Positions 34,333-43,282 of a DNA stretch of 64,000 nt are shown piece by piece. Numbering within the stretch: the first letter of the stretch is position 1; the number at the start of each line of letters is the position of its first letter. The notes under the pieces were generated by a model. The model ran no database searches, had not been told where the DNA came from, and worked only from the letters and a program-made list of their open reading frames with translations. The stretch lies in assembly GCF_027158205.1 (NCBI RefSeq), contig NZ_JAPVLU010000028.1, positions 37,123 through 101,122 on the forward strand, read 5' to 3'. The position numbers and the translations under genes are program-made. The stretch is from Streptomyces sp. H39-S7. Lineage in GTDB: Bacteria > Actinomycetota > Actinomycetes > Streptomycetales > Streptomycetaceae.

Positions 34333-35733
34333 TCATCGGGCGGCGCGGCTGCCCGGGACCCTCCACCACAACAGCCAGGCGCCTGTGCCGTAGAGCACCA
34401 GGTTGATCACCATCTCGCGCGGGACGTCGCTCAAGCCGGTTTCGGTCGCGCCGCCGAACAGCGCGGGCACGACAACGTGCTTGACGACGGAGTACAGGGC
34501 CAGATCGAACGCGACGAAGACCAGCCAGCCCACCGCCGGGTGCCAGCGGGGCCGGGGCACCGCGTTGATCAGCGAGAACACGGCGGTGATGGCCAAAACC
34601 GTGGGCAGCAGCCGCGAGGGCACCGTATCGAGATAGTTCCACGGCAAGGTGGAGCCGATGATCCACAGCAGCGCCATGCAACCGATGAAACGCAGCACCA
34701 CCGCCGCGACGGGGCCGGCCTGCGCGCGGGCTCCGGTGCCGGCCGGAGCCCCGGCGGCGGTTGTCGGCTGGACGGGCAGACCCGAGCCGGCGGGCTGGAA
34801 GAACGGCACCGCCGCCAGACCGTCGACTGACGGGGCGTGCGACGGCTGCGGCGGGAGCCACGCCCCGGCGGGCGGCGGCGTCACCCGGGCCGTCGGGGTC
34901 GGCACGGCCGTTCCTGTGCGGGCCAACTCCTCCAGGGCGGACAGCGCCGGCTCGGCGGTCGGCCGCCGGGCCGGGTCCTTCGTCAGCAGCGCGGCCAGCA
35001 GCGGCGCGAGCGCACCCGCGCGTACCACCGGGCGCGGCTCCTTGGTGACGACAGCGATGACGAGTGCACCGAAGGTGTCCCCGTGGAACGCCGGTGCCCC
35101 CTCGACAGCACTGTAGAGCGTCGCGCCCAGCGACCACAGGTCACCGGCCGGTGCCGGCGGCGCGCCCTCCAGTTGCTCGGGGGCCATGAAGGACGGGGTG
35201 CCGATGACCGTGCCGGTACGGGTCAGGGCCGTGGTCGCGTCGGCCAGGTGCGCGATCCCGAAATCGGTGATGATCACCCGGTCGCCCATCAGCAGGACGT
35301 TGTCCGGCTTGAGGTCGCGGTGGACGATGCCTGCCTTGTGGGCCAGTTGGAGCGCCTTCACCAGTGCCGCGCCGATCTCGGCGACCCGCCGGACCGGCAG
35401 CGCGCCCCCCTGGGCGATCAGTGCTCCCAGCGACATCCCGGTGACGAGTTCCATCACGATCACGGGCGCGCCCTCGTGCTCGACCACGTCGTGCACGGTG
35501 ATGATCCCGGGATGGTTCAGACGCGCGGCGGCGCGCGCCTCGCGCGCCACGCGGTGCAGGAGGTGCTCGCGTTCACCGCTGGTCAAACCCGGCGGGAGCA
35601 GCACCTCCTTGACCGCCACGTCCCGCTCGAGAGCCTGGTCCCACCCCCGCCACACCCGGCCCATACCGCCTTGGCCGATCAGCTCGACAAGCTGGTACCG
35701 GCTCCCGATCAGTGCCCCGCTCACTGCTTCCAC
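34333..35733 (-). CDS. Membrane Ser/Thr protein kinase (Hanks type)
   Basis: 466 residues. The kinase domain spans about 12-270: YQLVELIGQGGMGRVWRGWD (glycine loop), DVAVKEVLL (ATP Lys), IVHRDLKPDNVLLMG (catalytic Asp), ITDFGIAHLAD, GTPSFMAPEQLEG. A proline-rich linker (about 275-335) follows, then about four membrane segments, beginning AAVVLRFIGCMALLWIIGST, with no PASTA or other sensor domain outside. Start at 35733. The multi-helix C-terminus is unusual compared with the single-helix PASTA kinases. It lies just beyond adhE on the opposite strand without an island box; a link to the island is unproven. Confidence 0.93.
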   Translation of the reverse strand: MEAVSGALIGSRYQLVELIGQGGMGRVWRGWDQALERDVAVKEVLLPPGLTSGEREHLLHRVAREARAAARLNHPGIITVHDVVEHEGAPVIVMELVTGMSLGALIAQGGALPVRRVAEIGAALVKALQLAHKAGIVHRDLKPDNVLLMGDRVIITDFGIAHLADATTALTRTGTVIGTPSFMAPEQLEGAPPAPAGDLWSLGATLYSAVEGAPAFHGDTFGALVIAVVTKEPRPVVRAGALAPLLAALLTKDPARRPTAEPALSALEELARTGTAVPTPTARVTPPPAGAWLPPQPSHAPSVDGLAAVPFFQPAGSGLPVQPTTAAGAPAGTGARAQAGPVAAVVLRFIGCMALLWIIGSTLPWNYLDTVPSRLLPTVLAITAVFSLINAVPRPRWHPAVGWLVFVAFDLALYSVVKHVVVPALFGGATETGLSDVPREMVINLVLYGTGAWLLWWRVPGSRAAR

Positions 35734-35846
35734 GGAAAGTCACCCTAACGGCATGTCCCCCTGCGCGACGACGTTTTCGATCACTGGTGCCGACCCCGCG
35801 GGAACTGGTGCCCGCAACGCAGACGGTGTGCCTTTCTCTGTGGGGG

Positions 35847-36413
35847 TCAGCCGATGCGGAAGGAGATCTCAGGGAGAGGGATGTCGGAAAGGTTCAGCCG
35901 GAGCCCGGTCAGGGTCAGGTAGGTCTGCGAGTCGGTCAAGGCGGAGGTGGCGGACGGCGCCAGGGTCTTCCCGCGCGTGCTCACCAGCAGGTACCAACCC
36001 CCGCGCTTATAGCTGCGGGAGGCGTCGGGGCGGTCGCCGCTCGGGTTCAGCTTCCAGCCCTGGCGCTCCAGGTCGGCGCAGATCGCGTTCATCTCCGACA
36101 GTACGGCGGTCCTCTCACGGACGGCCATCCAGCCCGTCGTGTTCAAGTTGGCGCCGGCCGCGACGGTCGGGCGGCCCCGCGCCGGGTCGATGCCCGCCGC
36201 GCTGACCGCGGACCGGATCACCTCGTCCACCGCGTCCCGTGTCAGGGGCGGTGACGTCGACTCCGCTGTGGGCGCCGCCATGGATCGGGACGGCGTGGGC
36301 GCGCCCAGGTGGATGCGCCCCTCGTCGTCCATCCGGACGTGATCCGGCAGGACCACGGCGGCCAGACTCGCGATCAGGATCGCGGCCGACGCGCAGCGGG
36401 CGTCATCATCCAC
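35847..36413 (-). CDS. Hypothetical exported or membrane-anchored protein
   Basis: 188 residues from the ATG at 36413; the first 40 bases overlap the preceding XRE-type gene. A hydrophobic stretch near the N-terminus (AAILIASLAAVVLP) could be a signal anchor, followed by a Ser/Thr/Pro-rich spacer and a globular end with WKLNPSGDRPDASRSYKRGG and TLTGLRLNLSDIPLPE. No family recognised. Its tight overlap suggests function with the upstream regulator and small membrane protein. Confidence 0.7.
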   Translation of the reverse strand: MDDDARCASAAILIASLAAVVLPDHVRMDDEGRIHLGAPTPSRSMAAPTAESTSPPLTRDAVDEVIRSAVSAAGIDPARGRPTVAAGANLNTTGWMAVRERTAVLSEMNAICADLERQGWKLNPSGDRPDASRSYKRGGWYLLVSTRGKTLAPSATSALTDSQTYLTLTGLRLNLSDIPLPEISFRIG

Positions 36414-37117
36414 CCTTGCGTGCCGGCTCCGATGTCATCCTTCCCCCAGTGCAGCGCACTGTCCGGAAATCTGACGCTCGCCACCGCATCAAGGCCGTGG
36501 CCTTCGCGCTGACGCTGACGCTGCTCGTGTTGCTGCCGTTCGCGGTCCTTCCGCGCCCGGGCGTCGGCGCGGTCCCACGCCGCCCCCCAGTCGCTGACAG
36601 CGTCCTGCGGCAGGTCGACGGCTCGGGCGAACGCCATAACCTCCTGCTTCGTGGGCAGTCGGTCGCCGGCGAGCACGCGCTCGAGCGTGGTGTGCGGGAG
36701 CATGCCCGGCCCTACCTTCGCTTCAAGGGCACGTGCCGACGGATAGCCAAAGAACATCTGCAACTTGCGCATGCCATCGACCAGCGACGCGAAATCGCTC
36801 ACCAGCAGGGCCTCGGGCACGTGCTTGGGGCGACTCTTACCCTTCGCCTCCGCGCGGGCGTTCATCCACAGGACGCGGGCCCGGCGGCGCAGCGACCCGC
36901 GACCGTTCACGTCGACGACGCGCAGCACCACCTCCACGTCGTGCGGAAGCGTCTGGCCATTGAGCAGCCGCCGTACCCGATCGTGCTTGAGGCCGGCCGC
37001 CTGGGCGAGCTGTTCCGTGCTCAGATTGGACGATTCCTGCACACTGCGCAGAAACTCGCCCAGCTTGCCGCGCTCGGGGCGGACGGTGTAGTCGATCTCT
37101 CCTCGGATGCGACCCAT
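36374..37117 (-). CDS. XRE-type helix-turn-helix protein
   Basis: 247 residues from the ATG at 37117. An N-terminal HTH (about 20-55) reads LSTEQLAQAAGLKHDRVRRL. A second HTH-like segment lies at about 125-175 (LEAKVGPGMLPHTTLERVLA, then LPTKQEVMAFARAVDLP), so it may have two related modules, as in actinobacterial conflict- and phage-associated regulators. The C-terminus is basic and Gln/Arg-rich (RKDRERQQHEQRQRQREGHG), with no enzymatic domain. Middle gene of a three-gene unit. Confidence 0.75.
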   Translation of the reverse strand: MGRIRGEIDYTVRPERGKLGEFLRSVQESSNLSTEQLAQAAGLKHDRVRRLLNGQTLPHDVEVVLRVVDVNGRGSLRRRARVLWMNARAEAKGKSRPKHVPEALLVSDFASLVDGMRKLQMFFGYPSARALEAKVGPGMLPHTTLERVLAGDRLPTKQEVMAFARAVDLPQDAVSDWGAAWDRADARARKDRERQQHEQRQRQREGHGLDAVASVRFPDSALHWGKDDIGAGTQGWMMTPAARRPRS

Positions 37118-37127
37118 GACAACCCGC

Positions 37128-37448
37128 TCAGTTGCTCTGCGGGATGACCACACGGGGCACCCTGCGGTTGACGACCGCCACGGAGACCGCACCGGCCGCC
37201 GCGAGCAGCGCGATGACGACCCCCACTGTCACATGGGCCAAGCCCAGCACGACAGCAGCGATGATCACGACGACGATGACGACCGCTTCGGGACCGTTCA
37301 GGGGGCGGCGCCTGCCCTTGTCGCCCGCGTCCGGGGCGGGGAAGGAAGTGGTCGTCGGCAGCGGATCGCTGGCGGTGACGCTACGGTGCTCCGCGAGGTA
37401 CTCGGCCGCGAGGGCCGCACGGGCCCTGCTCTTTCGGGACTTTGCCAT
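37128..37448 (-). CDS. Small two-helix membrane protein
   Basis: 106 residues from the ATG at 37448. A basic start (AKSRKSRARAALAAEYLAEH) is followed by two membrane segments, VVIVVVIIAAVVLGLAHVTV and VIALLAAAGAVSVAVV, and a short basic end. Ten bases separate its stop from the XRE-type start. Function unknown; possible membrane partner of the regulator. Confidence 0.65.
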   Translation of the reverse strand: MAKSRKSRARAALAAEYLAEHRSVTASDPLPTTTSFPAPDAGDKGRRRPLNGPEAVVIVVVIIAAVVLGLAHVTVGVVIALLAAAGAVSVAVVNRRVPRVVIPQSN

Positions 37449-38231
37449 GGGACTTCGCTTTCGGGGTCGGACGCCTGACAGCGCCATCTGGGCCCGGCCG
37501 CTACTGGCAGCAGCGGCCGGTCGAGCTCCAGCTCTACGGACCGATTGCCGCCGGTCCGCGTGCGCTGTCAACTCTTCCAGTAGGCGCCGATTCAGACCAA
37601 CGTCGAAGCAGGTTTTTCGGCATAACTGCCCCGGCATCGCCCTGGCTCCAGGGTGCCGTTGTCTCCCGGGTACGTGCAGGTCATCGCAGAGAGGGCCAGT
37701 GGCTACCTTCGATTCGAAGGTGTCTGGAGCTGGCAAACCTCCCTAGCTGAAGCCCGTTTCCGCATTCCAGCCCCAGCTGGAGTTGCGCTCCGCGTAGCTA
37801 CGCAAGCACTGTGGACACGTACCGGGGTCGAGGCTCCAGCTCGTGCACCGGGACCTCGGGCGGATCACGGTGTTGCCGCACCGCCGCCCACAGGGCGGAC
37901 CATGCGAAGGCTATGGTCCGCCCCAAGTCTTCTTCCTCAGCTACGCCGCCCGTCTCCGCGCAGCGCCGAACGCGCGCGAGACTTCGGCTCGCGGTAAACG
38001 CCACCGCTGTTCAACCTCGGGTAACGGCGGCAGCCACGGCCGACGCGTAGTTCAGATGAGACGAGCGAGTGCTCGCCGTCGACGTCATGCAGGTTGATGG
38101 TCACGGGCGCGGGTGGCAGACAACGAGCCGGAGCCGGTGGCCTTCATGCGCCCGACCCCAGCTGCGGCGCTGCCCGCCGAGAACGCCACTGCCTCCGCCC
38201 ACTGCAGGCATCGTCCCGAAAGGATCAGTAG
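37449..38231. other. Gene-poor region
   Basis: No frame is convincing over these 780 bases. A 12-bp palindrome, GCGTAGCTACGC, sits at 37792-37803. A frame starting GTG at 38113 reads MADNEPEPVAFMRPTPAAAL, which is plausible as an N-terminus but soon decays. It may belong with the fragment downstream. Confidence 0.4.
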
Positions 38232-38570
38232 CACCGGCCCCTGGTCCTGGAGGGGCCGGCACTCTGGCCCGCCCGCGTCGCGGAACTCCAGGTCCCGCAT
38301 ACGGCCGCCGTGTGGCTCACCACGGACGACGCCGTGGTACGCGCCCGTGTCCATGCAGCGGGCCGCTACGAAGCAGCTGCGTACGAGGAACGGCACTTGA
38401 TGGACAAGTTCCTGACCCGCACGGAGCGCTACCAGGTACTCATGATCGATGCCATCGACAGGTTGGGCATGGATCGCATCTACGCGGGTGGCGGACGGTC
38501 CGTTGCAGAGCTGGCTGACACGGTCGACTTCGCAGAGATGATGAAACAGTCTCAAACGGGAGCCTCCTGA
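38232..38570 (+). pseudogene. C-terminal fragment of a P-loop nucleotide-kinase-like protein
   Basis: After a stop at 38229 the frame reads PLVLEGPALWPARVAELQVP, then AAVWLTTDDAVVRARV, HLMDKFLTRTERY and RSVAELADTVDFAEMM. This is the usual C-terminal half of actinobacterial AAA/shikimate-kinase-like proteins: an 'EGP.L.P' strand, a 'VWL.TT' strand, a helical lid and a terminal helix. No Walker A or start is found upstream in frame. A GTG at 38310 could allow an 86-residue product, but an N-terminal deletion is the simpler reading. Confidence 0.5.
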
Positions 38571-38828
38571 CGAACCATCCGTCATTAGGAGTGCCCCACG
38601 CGGACCGGGCGTAGCTTCCCGTGTCGGTGACGGTGGGCCCTCGACGGAGGTACCGGTCTTGGAAGACGTCCGTCTCGGCGGCCGGGCCGGCACCAACCCG
38701 GGGCGGCCGTCCATCCCCGCGCCGGGACGGCCGGGACCAGGAGGTGTCGGACACCTTCCCTCCGCACGGCGGGCAGAGGATGCGAGGATCGCTTGCGGAT
38801 CAACTGTCGAGGTGAAGGGATACGAGGC

Positions 38829-39995
38829 ATGGGTCAGTCGTTCGGCTCCTACCAGAACGAGATCTACCTCAACGGACTGGGCGGGGTGGTGCCACGCTTC
38901 CCGATGAGTTTCGCGGAGCTGGAGGAGCGTGCGGAGAAGGCCCTGCCTCCCTCCGTCTGGTCGTACGTCGCAGGCGGTGCGGGCGACGAGCGCACCCAGC
39001 GGGCCAACGTGGCCGCCTTCGACCGCTGGGGGCTGGTCCCCCGGATGCTCGTCAGCCCCACGCAGCGGGACACGTCCGTCGAGCTGTTCGGGACACGACT
39101 GCCCTCACCGGTGTTCATGGCGCCGGTCGGCGTCATCGGCCTGTGCGCCCAGGACGGGCACGGCGACCTGGCCACCGCACGGGCCGCCGCACGCACCGGC
39201 GTACCGATGATCGCCTCCACACTCTCCGTCGACCCGCTGGAGCAGGTCGCCGCGGAGTTCGCAGACACCCCCGGCTTCTTCCAGCTCTACACCCCCACCG
39301 ACCGGGAACTCGCCGCGAGCCTCGTCCACCGGGCCGAGCAGGCCGGCTACCGCGGCATCGTGGTCACGCTGGACACCTGGGTCACCGGCTGGCGTCCCCG
39401 CGACCTGTCCACCGCCAACTTTCCGCAGTTGCGCGGCCACTGCCTGGCCAACTACACCACCGATCCTGCCTTCCGCGCCCGGCTGGAGCGCACGCCGGAG
39501 GAGGATCCGCAGGCCGCGGTCCTGCTCTGGACCCAGCTCTTCGGCGCTCCCCTCACATGGAGCGACCTGCCCTGGCTCCGCTCGCTGACCGACCTGCCAC
39601 TGATCGTCAAGGGCATCTGCCACCCCGAGGACGCGCGGCGGGTCAAGGACGCGGGCGTGGACGGCATCTACTGCTCCAACCACGGCGGGCGGCAGGCCAA
39701 CGGCGGCTTGCCCGCTCTCGACGCGCTCCCCGCCGTCGTCGAAGCCGCGGACGGTCTGCCGGTCCTGTTCGACTCCGGCATCCGCAGCGGCGCCGACGTG
39801 GTCAAGGCCATCGCTCTGGGGGCCACCGCGGTCGGCGTCGGCCGCCCCTACGCCTACGGCCTCGCCCTCGGCGGAACCGACGGCATCGTCCACGTGCTCC
39901 GGTCGCTCCTCGCCGAAGCCGACCTGATCATGGCGGTCGACGGCTACCCCTCTCTCGCCTCCCTCACCCCGGACGCACTGCGACCGGTCGCCTGA
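38829..39995 (+). CDS. Lactate 2-monooxygenase (FMN-dependent)
   Basis: 388 residues from the ATG at 38829. It aligns by eye almost end to end with mycobacterial lactate monooxygenase: NEIYLNGLGGVVPRFPMSFA, LPPSVWSYVAGGAGDERTQR, APVGVIGLCAQDGHGD, VTLDTWVTGWRPRDL, then DGIYCSNHGGRQANGGLPAL with the active His and Arg. It oxidises L-lactate with O2 to acetate, CO2 and water. The WRPRDL segment is typical of the monooxygenase rather than lactate oxidase. It stands alone, followed by a strong terminator, and is oxygen-consuming in contrast to the anaerobic island. Confidence 0.92.
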   Translation: MGQSFGSYQNEIYLNGLGGVVPRFPMSFAELEERAEKALPPSVWSYVAGGAGDERTQRANVAAFDRWGLVPRMLVSPTQRDTSVELFGTRLPSPVFMAPVGVIGLCAQDGHGDLATARAAARTGVPMIASTLSVDPLEQVAAEFADTPGFFQLYTPTDRELAASLVHRAEQAGYRGIVVTLDTWVTGWRPRDLSTANFPQLRGHCLANYTTDPAFRARLERTPEEDPQAAVLLWTQLFGAPLTWSDLPWLRSLTDLPLIVKGICHPEDARRVKDAGVDGIYCSNHGGRQANGGLPALDALPAVVEAADGLPVLFDSGIRSGADVVKAIALGATAVGVGRPYAYGLALGGTDGIVHVLRSLLAEADLIMAVDGYPSLASLTPDALRPVA

Positions 39996-40032
39996 CGGCG
40001 CTGCCGCCACCGCCCCGGCCCGGCGAGGACGT

Positions 40033-40062
40033 GGCCGGGCAGGACCGATGTCCTGCCCGGCC
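40033..40062. terminator. Bidirectional terminator between convergent genes
   Basis: Perfect 13-bp stem GGCCGGGCAGGAC (40033-40045) and its complement (40050-40062) around loop CGAT, between the lactate monooxygenase and the minus-strand secreted protein. Confidence 0.85.
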
Positions 40063-40103
40063 GGCGAGACCGCGGGTGGTGCGCCCCTCGGCAGGGCCTG
40101 GGG

Positions 40104-42635
40104 TCAGACCACGGAGCCCCGGATCAGGATGCACAGCAGCGAGCAGGCGACAGCCGAAGAGGGCGCGCTCGTCGTCGCGGGTGTGTGGGGCGGGGCGTTG
40201 ACGGCGGAGAAGGTGGCCGACGCCGTGTTCTTCAGCGGCAGCGCCAGCAGGAAGGAACTGCAGTAGATCTGGCGGGTGGCCCCCACCGGCAGGGCGAACG
40301 TTCCTGCGGCGGTACGACAGGCTGGGGTCGTGCTGTCGTTGACGCTCACCCCGGCCACCGGTACGGGGCCGGTGTTGGTGACGGTGATCCTCCAGTACGC
40401 CGTACCGAGCAGTTGCAGCAGACCCACGGGGCTCTGCTTGGCCCAGGGGCCCGCGCCGGCCGGCCCACAGGCGTGCGCGCTCGCGACGGTGCAGATCTCC
40501 TTGTTCACCGTCACCGCGGGCGTGCACTGCGCGCCGGGCGCGACCGCCAGGTCGACAGCGTTGGAGGTGAATGATCCGGTGCTGTCGGTCCCCGTCGCGG
40601 TGTCCGTCACCTGGGTGGTTCCACAGTCCGCCGTGACCACCGTGCGCACGCAGATCTGCGGCGCGTCGCCCTGGTAGCTCGCGACGAGAGCGGGGTGGTT
40701 GTCGGCGGTGAAGTCGCCGGCATCGGTGAGGACCAGTTGGACGGTGATGGTGATGCTGGGATGCGCGGTGGCGGAGATGCCCGTCAGATCAACGGTTCCT
40801 GTTGGCGTCAGGGCGGGGTTGGCAATGACGGTCCCGTCCAGGTCGGTCACCGAGACGGCCGAGGCCGCGAGGTTGACGTGCGCGAGATCGATGCCCTCCA
40901 GGCGCGCGGCAGTGTATCCCTGGACGTGGCCCGGTGCCCCGTCACAGTAGAAGGCGGAAGGTTTCAGGGGGACGGCGGCGCCGCTGTGCACGCACGGGCT
41001 GGTTCCCGTGGCGGGGTCCAGGGAGAAGAGCACGCCCGCGTCGCCGAGGGCGATCAAGCAGCGGGTGGTGGCGTCATAGGTGTACCCGTAGTCCCGCGTC
41101 GCGCCGCCGTTGACGTTCGCGTGCGTGGCGACGGCCGGGAATCCTGCGCACGGCTGGGCGCTGGTCCAGCTATAACACAGGGTCGCGCCGGCGATCGGCC
41201 CGCCCCAGACGGGGAAGTAGCTGCGGGTGTCGTCCGCGGTGACGACCACCTCGGGGTTGAAGACCAAGACGCCGCCACCGGTCGTGGCAAGTCCGGTGGC
41301 GGGGGGCGCCAGCGGTGCGCCGGTCAGATCGAAGCAGGTGGTCAGCGGGGAGGCACCACTACTGATGGCGCTGCACACGCCGTTGGCGTCGCCGGAGGTG
41401 TTGTAGGAGGTGAACGCGTTGTACGTGTAGTGGTTCGCGGTGGGTGCGGCCGGGTGCGCGCCTTGCCATCCGGTGCAGGCCGCGCTCTGGGCCGGGTCGA
41501 AGCAGCCCAGCTCGGGAGGTCCGGCGGTGGTGGACCCGCTCGCCTGCGGGGCGGACGACGCGAAGACCTTGCCGTCGGCGGTCGTCATGCCCCCGAGGTA
41601 CAGCGAACCTGTGGCCCCGGGCAGGTCGTGGTTGGGCCGGACGACCGGCGCGAAGGGCTGTCCGGCGCACGGGGTGCGCGAGGCGATGCCGAGGCAGAGC
41701 ACCTGTCCGGTGCTCGCGACGCCGTACAGGTTGCCGCTTTCGGCGACGAGCCCAGCCATGCCGTTGGCGCTCGACGGCGATCCGCCGACGGCACGCAGCG
41801 CGAAGAAGCCGCAGTTGGCGCGGGTGGCGAGGTCCAGGCAGCCGACGCCGAGGTCGGTGGCGGTCACTGCCGGGTAGTACACGATGCCGGGGCGGCCGGG
41901 GTCGAGGACGTACTGCGGGGTCAGGGTGCTGCCGATGTTGCCGGTGCCACCGGTGCCGAGGGGGCCCGGGGTGGTGTTGAGCGGCCGGGGCCACGGGCCG
42001 CCCGTGCAGGGCTGCCCGGTCGACAGGTTGCTGCACACCACCTGGGGTGCGGTCAGGGCGGCATGGTGATAGATGTTCCACGCCTCGACGTCGCCGGCAG
42101 CGGTGCGGTGCAGGACCGGGGTGAAGCCGTCTCCGCCCGTCGACTGCACGGTGGGCTGAACGGGCGGCAGCAGATTGGCGGCCAGGCTCGTTCCGCCGGC
42201 TCGGGCGGCGGGGTTCGTCGCGCGCACGGCACGGGTCGCCGCACCCTGGTCGGTCCCGGTGAACGTCGTCCCGTCGGTGGACCAGGCGGGAGTCCAGCCC
42301 GGCGGGACCGTGAGCGACCCGGGCACGTAGGTCTGAGCGGTGCCCGCTGCGGTGAGGGGATCAGTGATGACCGCCGGTGCCGGCCCGCCGGTGGCGGCAT
42401 TGCCGTAGCTGACCGCCCAGTTCACGGTGTCGCCATGGTTCACCGGGAGCTGGGCGGGCGCGGTGACGTTCTGGGCGGTCTTCACCAGCGTGGAGGCGGC
42501 GGCCTCGCTTGCCGGTACCTGGGCCGCGGCCGGGACGATGCCGCCCGCGGCAGTGAGAACGAAGGCGGTCAGCAAGGCGGCCGCCCCGGTGCGGAGCGGC
42601 CGACGAGATGCGCGTGCGTTGAGGTGACGGAACAT
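40104..42635 (-). CDS. Large secreted DUF11-type cell-surface protein
   Basis: 843 residues with a Sec signal peptide (basic start, then AALLTAFVLTAAGGIVPAAA). A DUF11/SdrD-like 'conserved repeat' lies near 50-130 (VNWAVSYGNAATGGPAPAVI). A long Cys-containing middle section, possibly propeller-like, repeats patterns such as YGVASTGQVLCLGIASRTPC. Further DUF11-like modules near the C-terminus include YWRITVTNTGPVPVAGVSVN. There is no LPXTG motif and only a short hydrophobic end (CSLLCILIRGSVV), so anchoring is unclear. Start at 42635 after GGGGAAG. It is probably extracellular and disulphide-stabilised; role unknown. Confidence 0.8.
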   Translation of the reverse strand: MFRHLNARASRRPLRTGAAALLTAFVLTAAGGIVPAAAQVPASEAAASTLVKTAQNVTAPAQLPVNHGDTVNWAVSYGNAATGGPAPAVITDPLTAAGTAQTYVPGSLTVPPGWTPAWSTDGTTFTGTDQGAATRAVRATNPAARAGGTSLAANLLPPVQPTVQSTGGDGFTPVLHRTAAGDVEAWNIYHHAALTAPQVVCSNLSTGQPCTGGPWPRPLNTTPGPLGTGGTGNIGSTLTPQYVLDPGRPGIVYYPAVTATDLGVGCLDLATRANCGFFALRAVGGSPSSANGMAGLVAESGNLYGVASTGQVLCLGIASRTPCAGQPFAPVVRPNHDLPGATGSLYLGGMTTADGKVFASSAPQASGSTTAGPPELGCFDPAQSAACTGWQGAHPAAPTANHYTYNAFTSYNTSGDANGVCSAISSGASPLTTCFDLTGAPLAPPATGLATTGGGVLVFNPEVVVTADDTRSYFPVWGGPIAGATLCYSWTSAQPCAGFPAVATHANVNGGATRDYGYTYDATTRCLIALGDAGVLFSLDPATGTSPCVHSGAAVPLKPSAFYCDGAPGHVQGYTAARLEGIDLAHVNLAASAVSVTDLDGTVIANPALTPTGTVDLTGISATAHPSITITVQLVLTDAGDFTADNHPALVASYQGDAPQICVRTVVTADCGTTQVTDTATGTDSTGSFTSNAVDLAVAPGAQCTPAVTVNKEICTVASAHACGPAGAGPWAKQSPVGLLQLLGTAYWRITVTNTGPVPVAGVSVNDSTTPACRTAAGTFALPVGATRQIYCSSFLLALPLKNTASATFSAVNAPPHTPATTSAPSSAVACSLLCILIRGSVV

Positions 42636-42882
42636 AGGCTTCCCCTATCTCTGTCAACGGGCGCACACGCGCTGATGCGCGGTCCGCCCTGCGCACACCG
42701 TAGGGGGAGCCAGGTGACAGCGTCCTAATTCCGACAATCCTTACAATCCATGACAGAAGGATGGTGACAGTTGCCGGATTCAGCCCTATCCGTTGCCGTT
42801 CGCGCGGCCGAATTGAGCATTTCGTGCAGTGTCTGGGCGGCCGTCCCCAGAGCCGAACGCCGTGTCGTCGTTCCCGGTTGGA

Positions 42883-43035
42883 CCATTCGGTCAGGCCCTC
42901 CATCACCGGGTCCGCGATCGTGGAATTCGTCTGCTGCGAGAACTCAGCGCCGTAGACCTCGGCCAGGCGCGCGCCATAGTCCAGGTGATCGGTGATCTCG
43001 CCATGCAGGGCGAATTCGAGAACCCGCTTCGCCAC
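42883..43035 (-). pseudogene. IS256-family transposase remnant
   Basis: The frame from a GTG at 43035 reads MAKRVLEFALHGEITDHLDY, then LAEVYGAEFSQQTNSTIADP and VMEGLTEW. These are two separate conserved pieces of IS256-type (Mutator) transposases. The roughly 80 residues normally between them are deleted, and the catalytic DDE part is absent. No terminal inverted repeats were found nearby. A dead insertion-sequence scar. Confidence 0.75.
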
Positions 43036-43282
43036 CTACCGCAGCAGCCGGCCCTCACTTGTGGGCCGAGAGAGCCCGAAGTTCAACTACTTCTCCGGGC
43101 CGCCCGGTCGGCCGGGGGTGCCGAATCGTCGTCGCGGGCCGACCGCCAACTCCCGCAACTCAGGCCGCTGCCGCGCCTATTGACGCTGCATACCCACGGT
43201 GATTCACTTCCAGCCTGAGAGCGCTCTCCCGCGGCTGAGGGACCAGCCGCGGCCGCCCCATCCACCACGTCCAGGGAGAGCT

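Noticed and set aside
37792..37803. 12-bp palindrome GCGTAGCTACGC
   Set aside because: Single short copy without a neighbouring gene start; may be chance.
43199..43282. ATG at 43199 as start of the Tat-exported protein
   Set aside because: It would place 28 Pro/Arg-rich residues before the twin-arginine signal; the GTG at 43283 has the ribosome site and puts the signal at the N-terminus.
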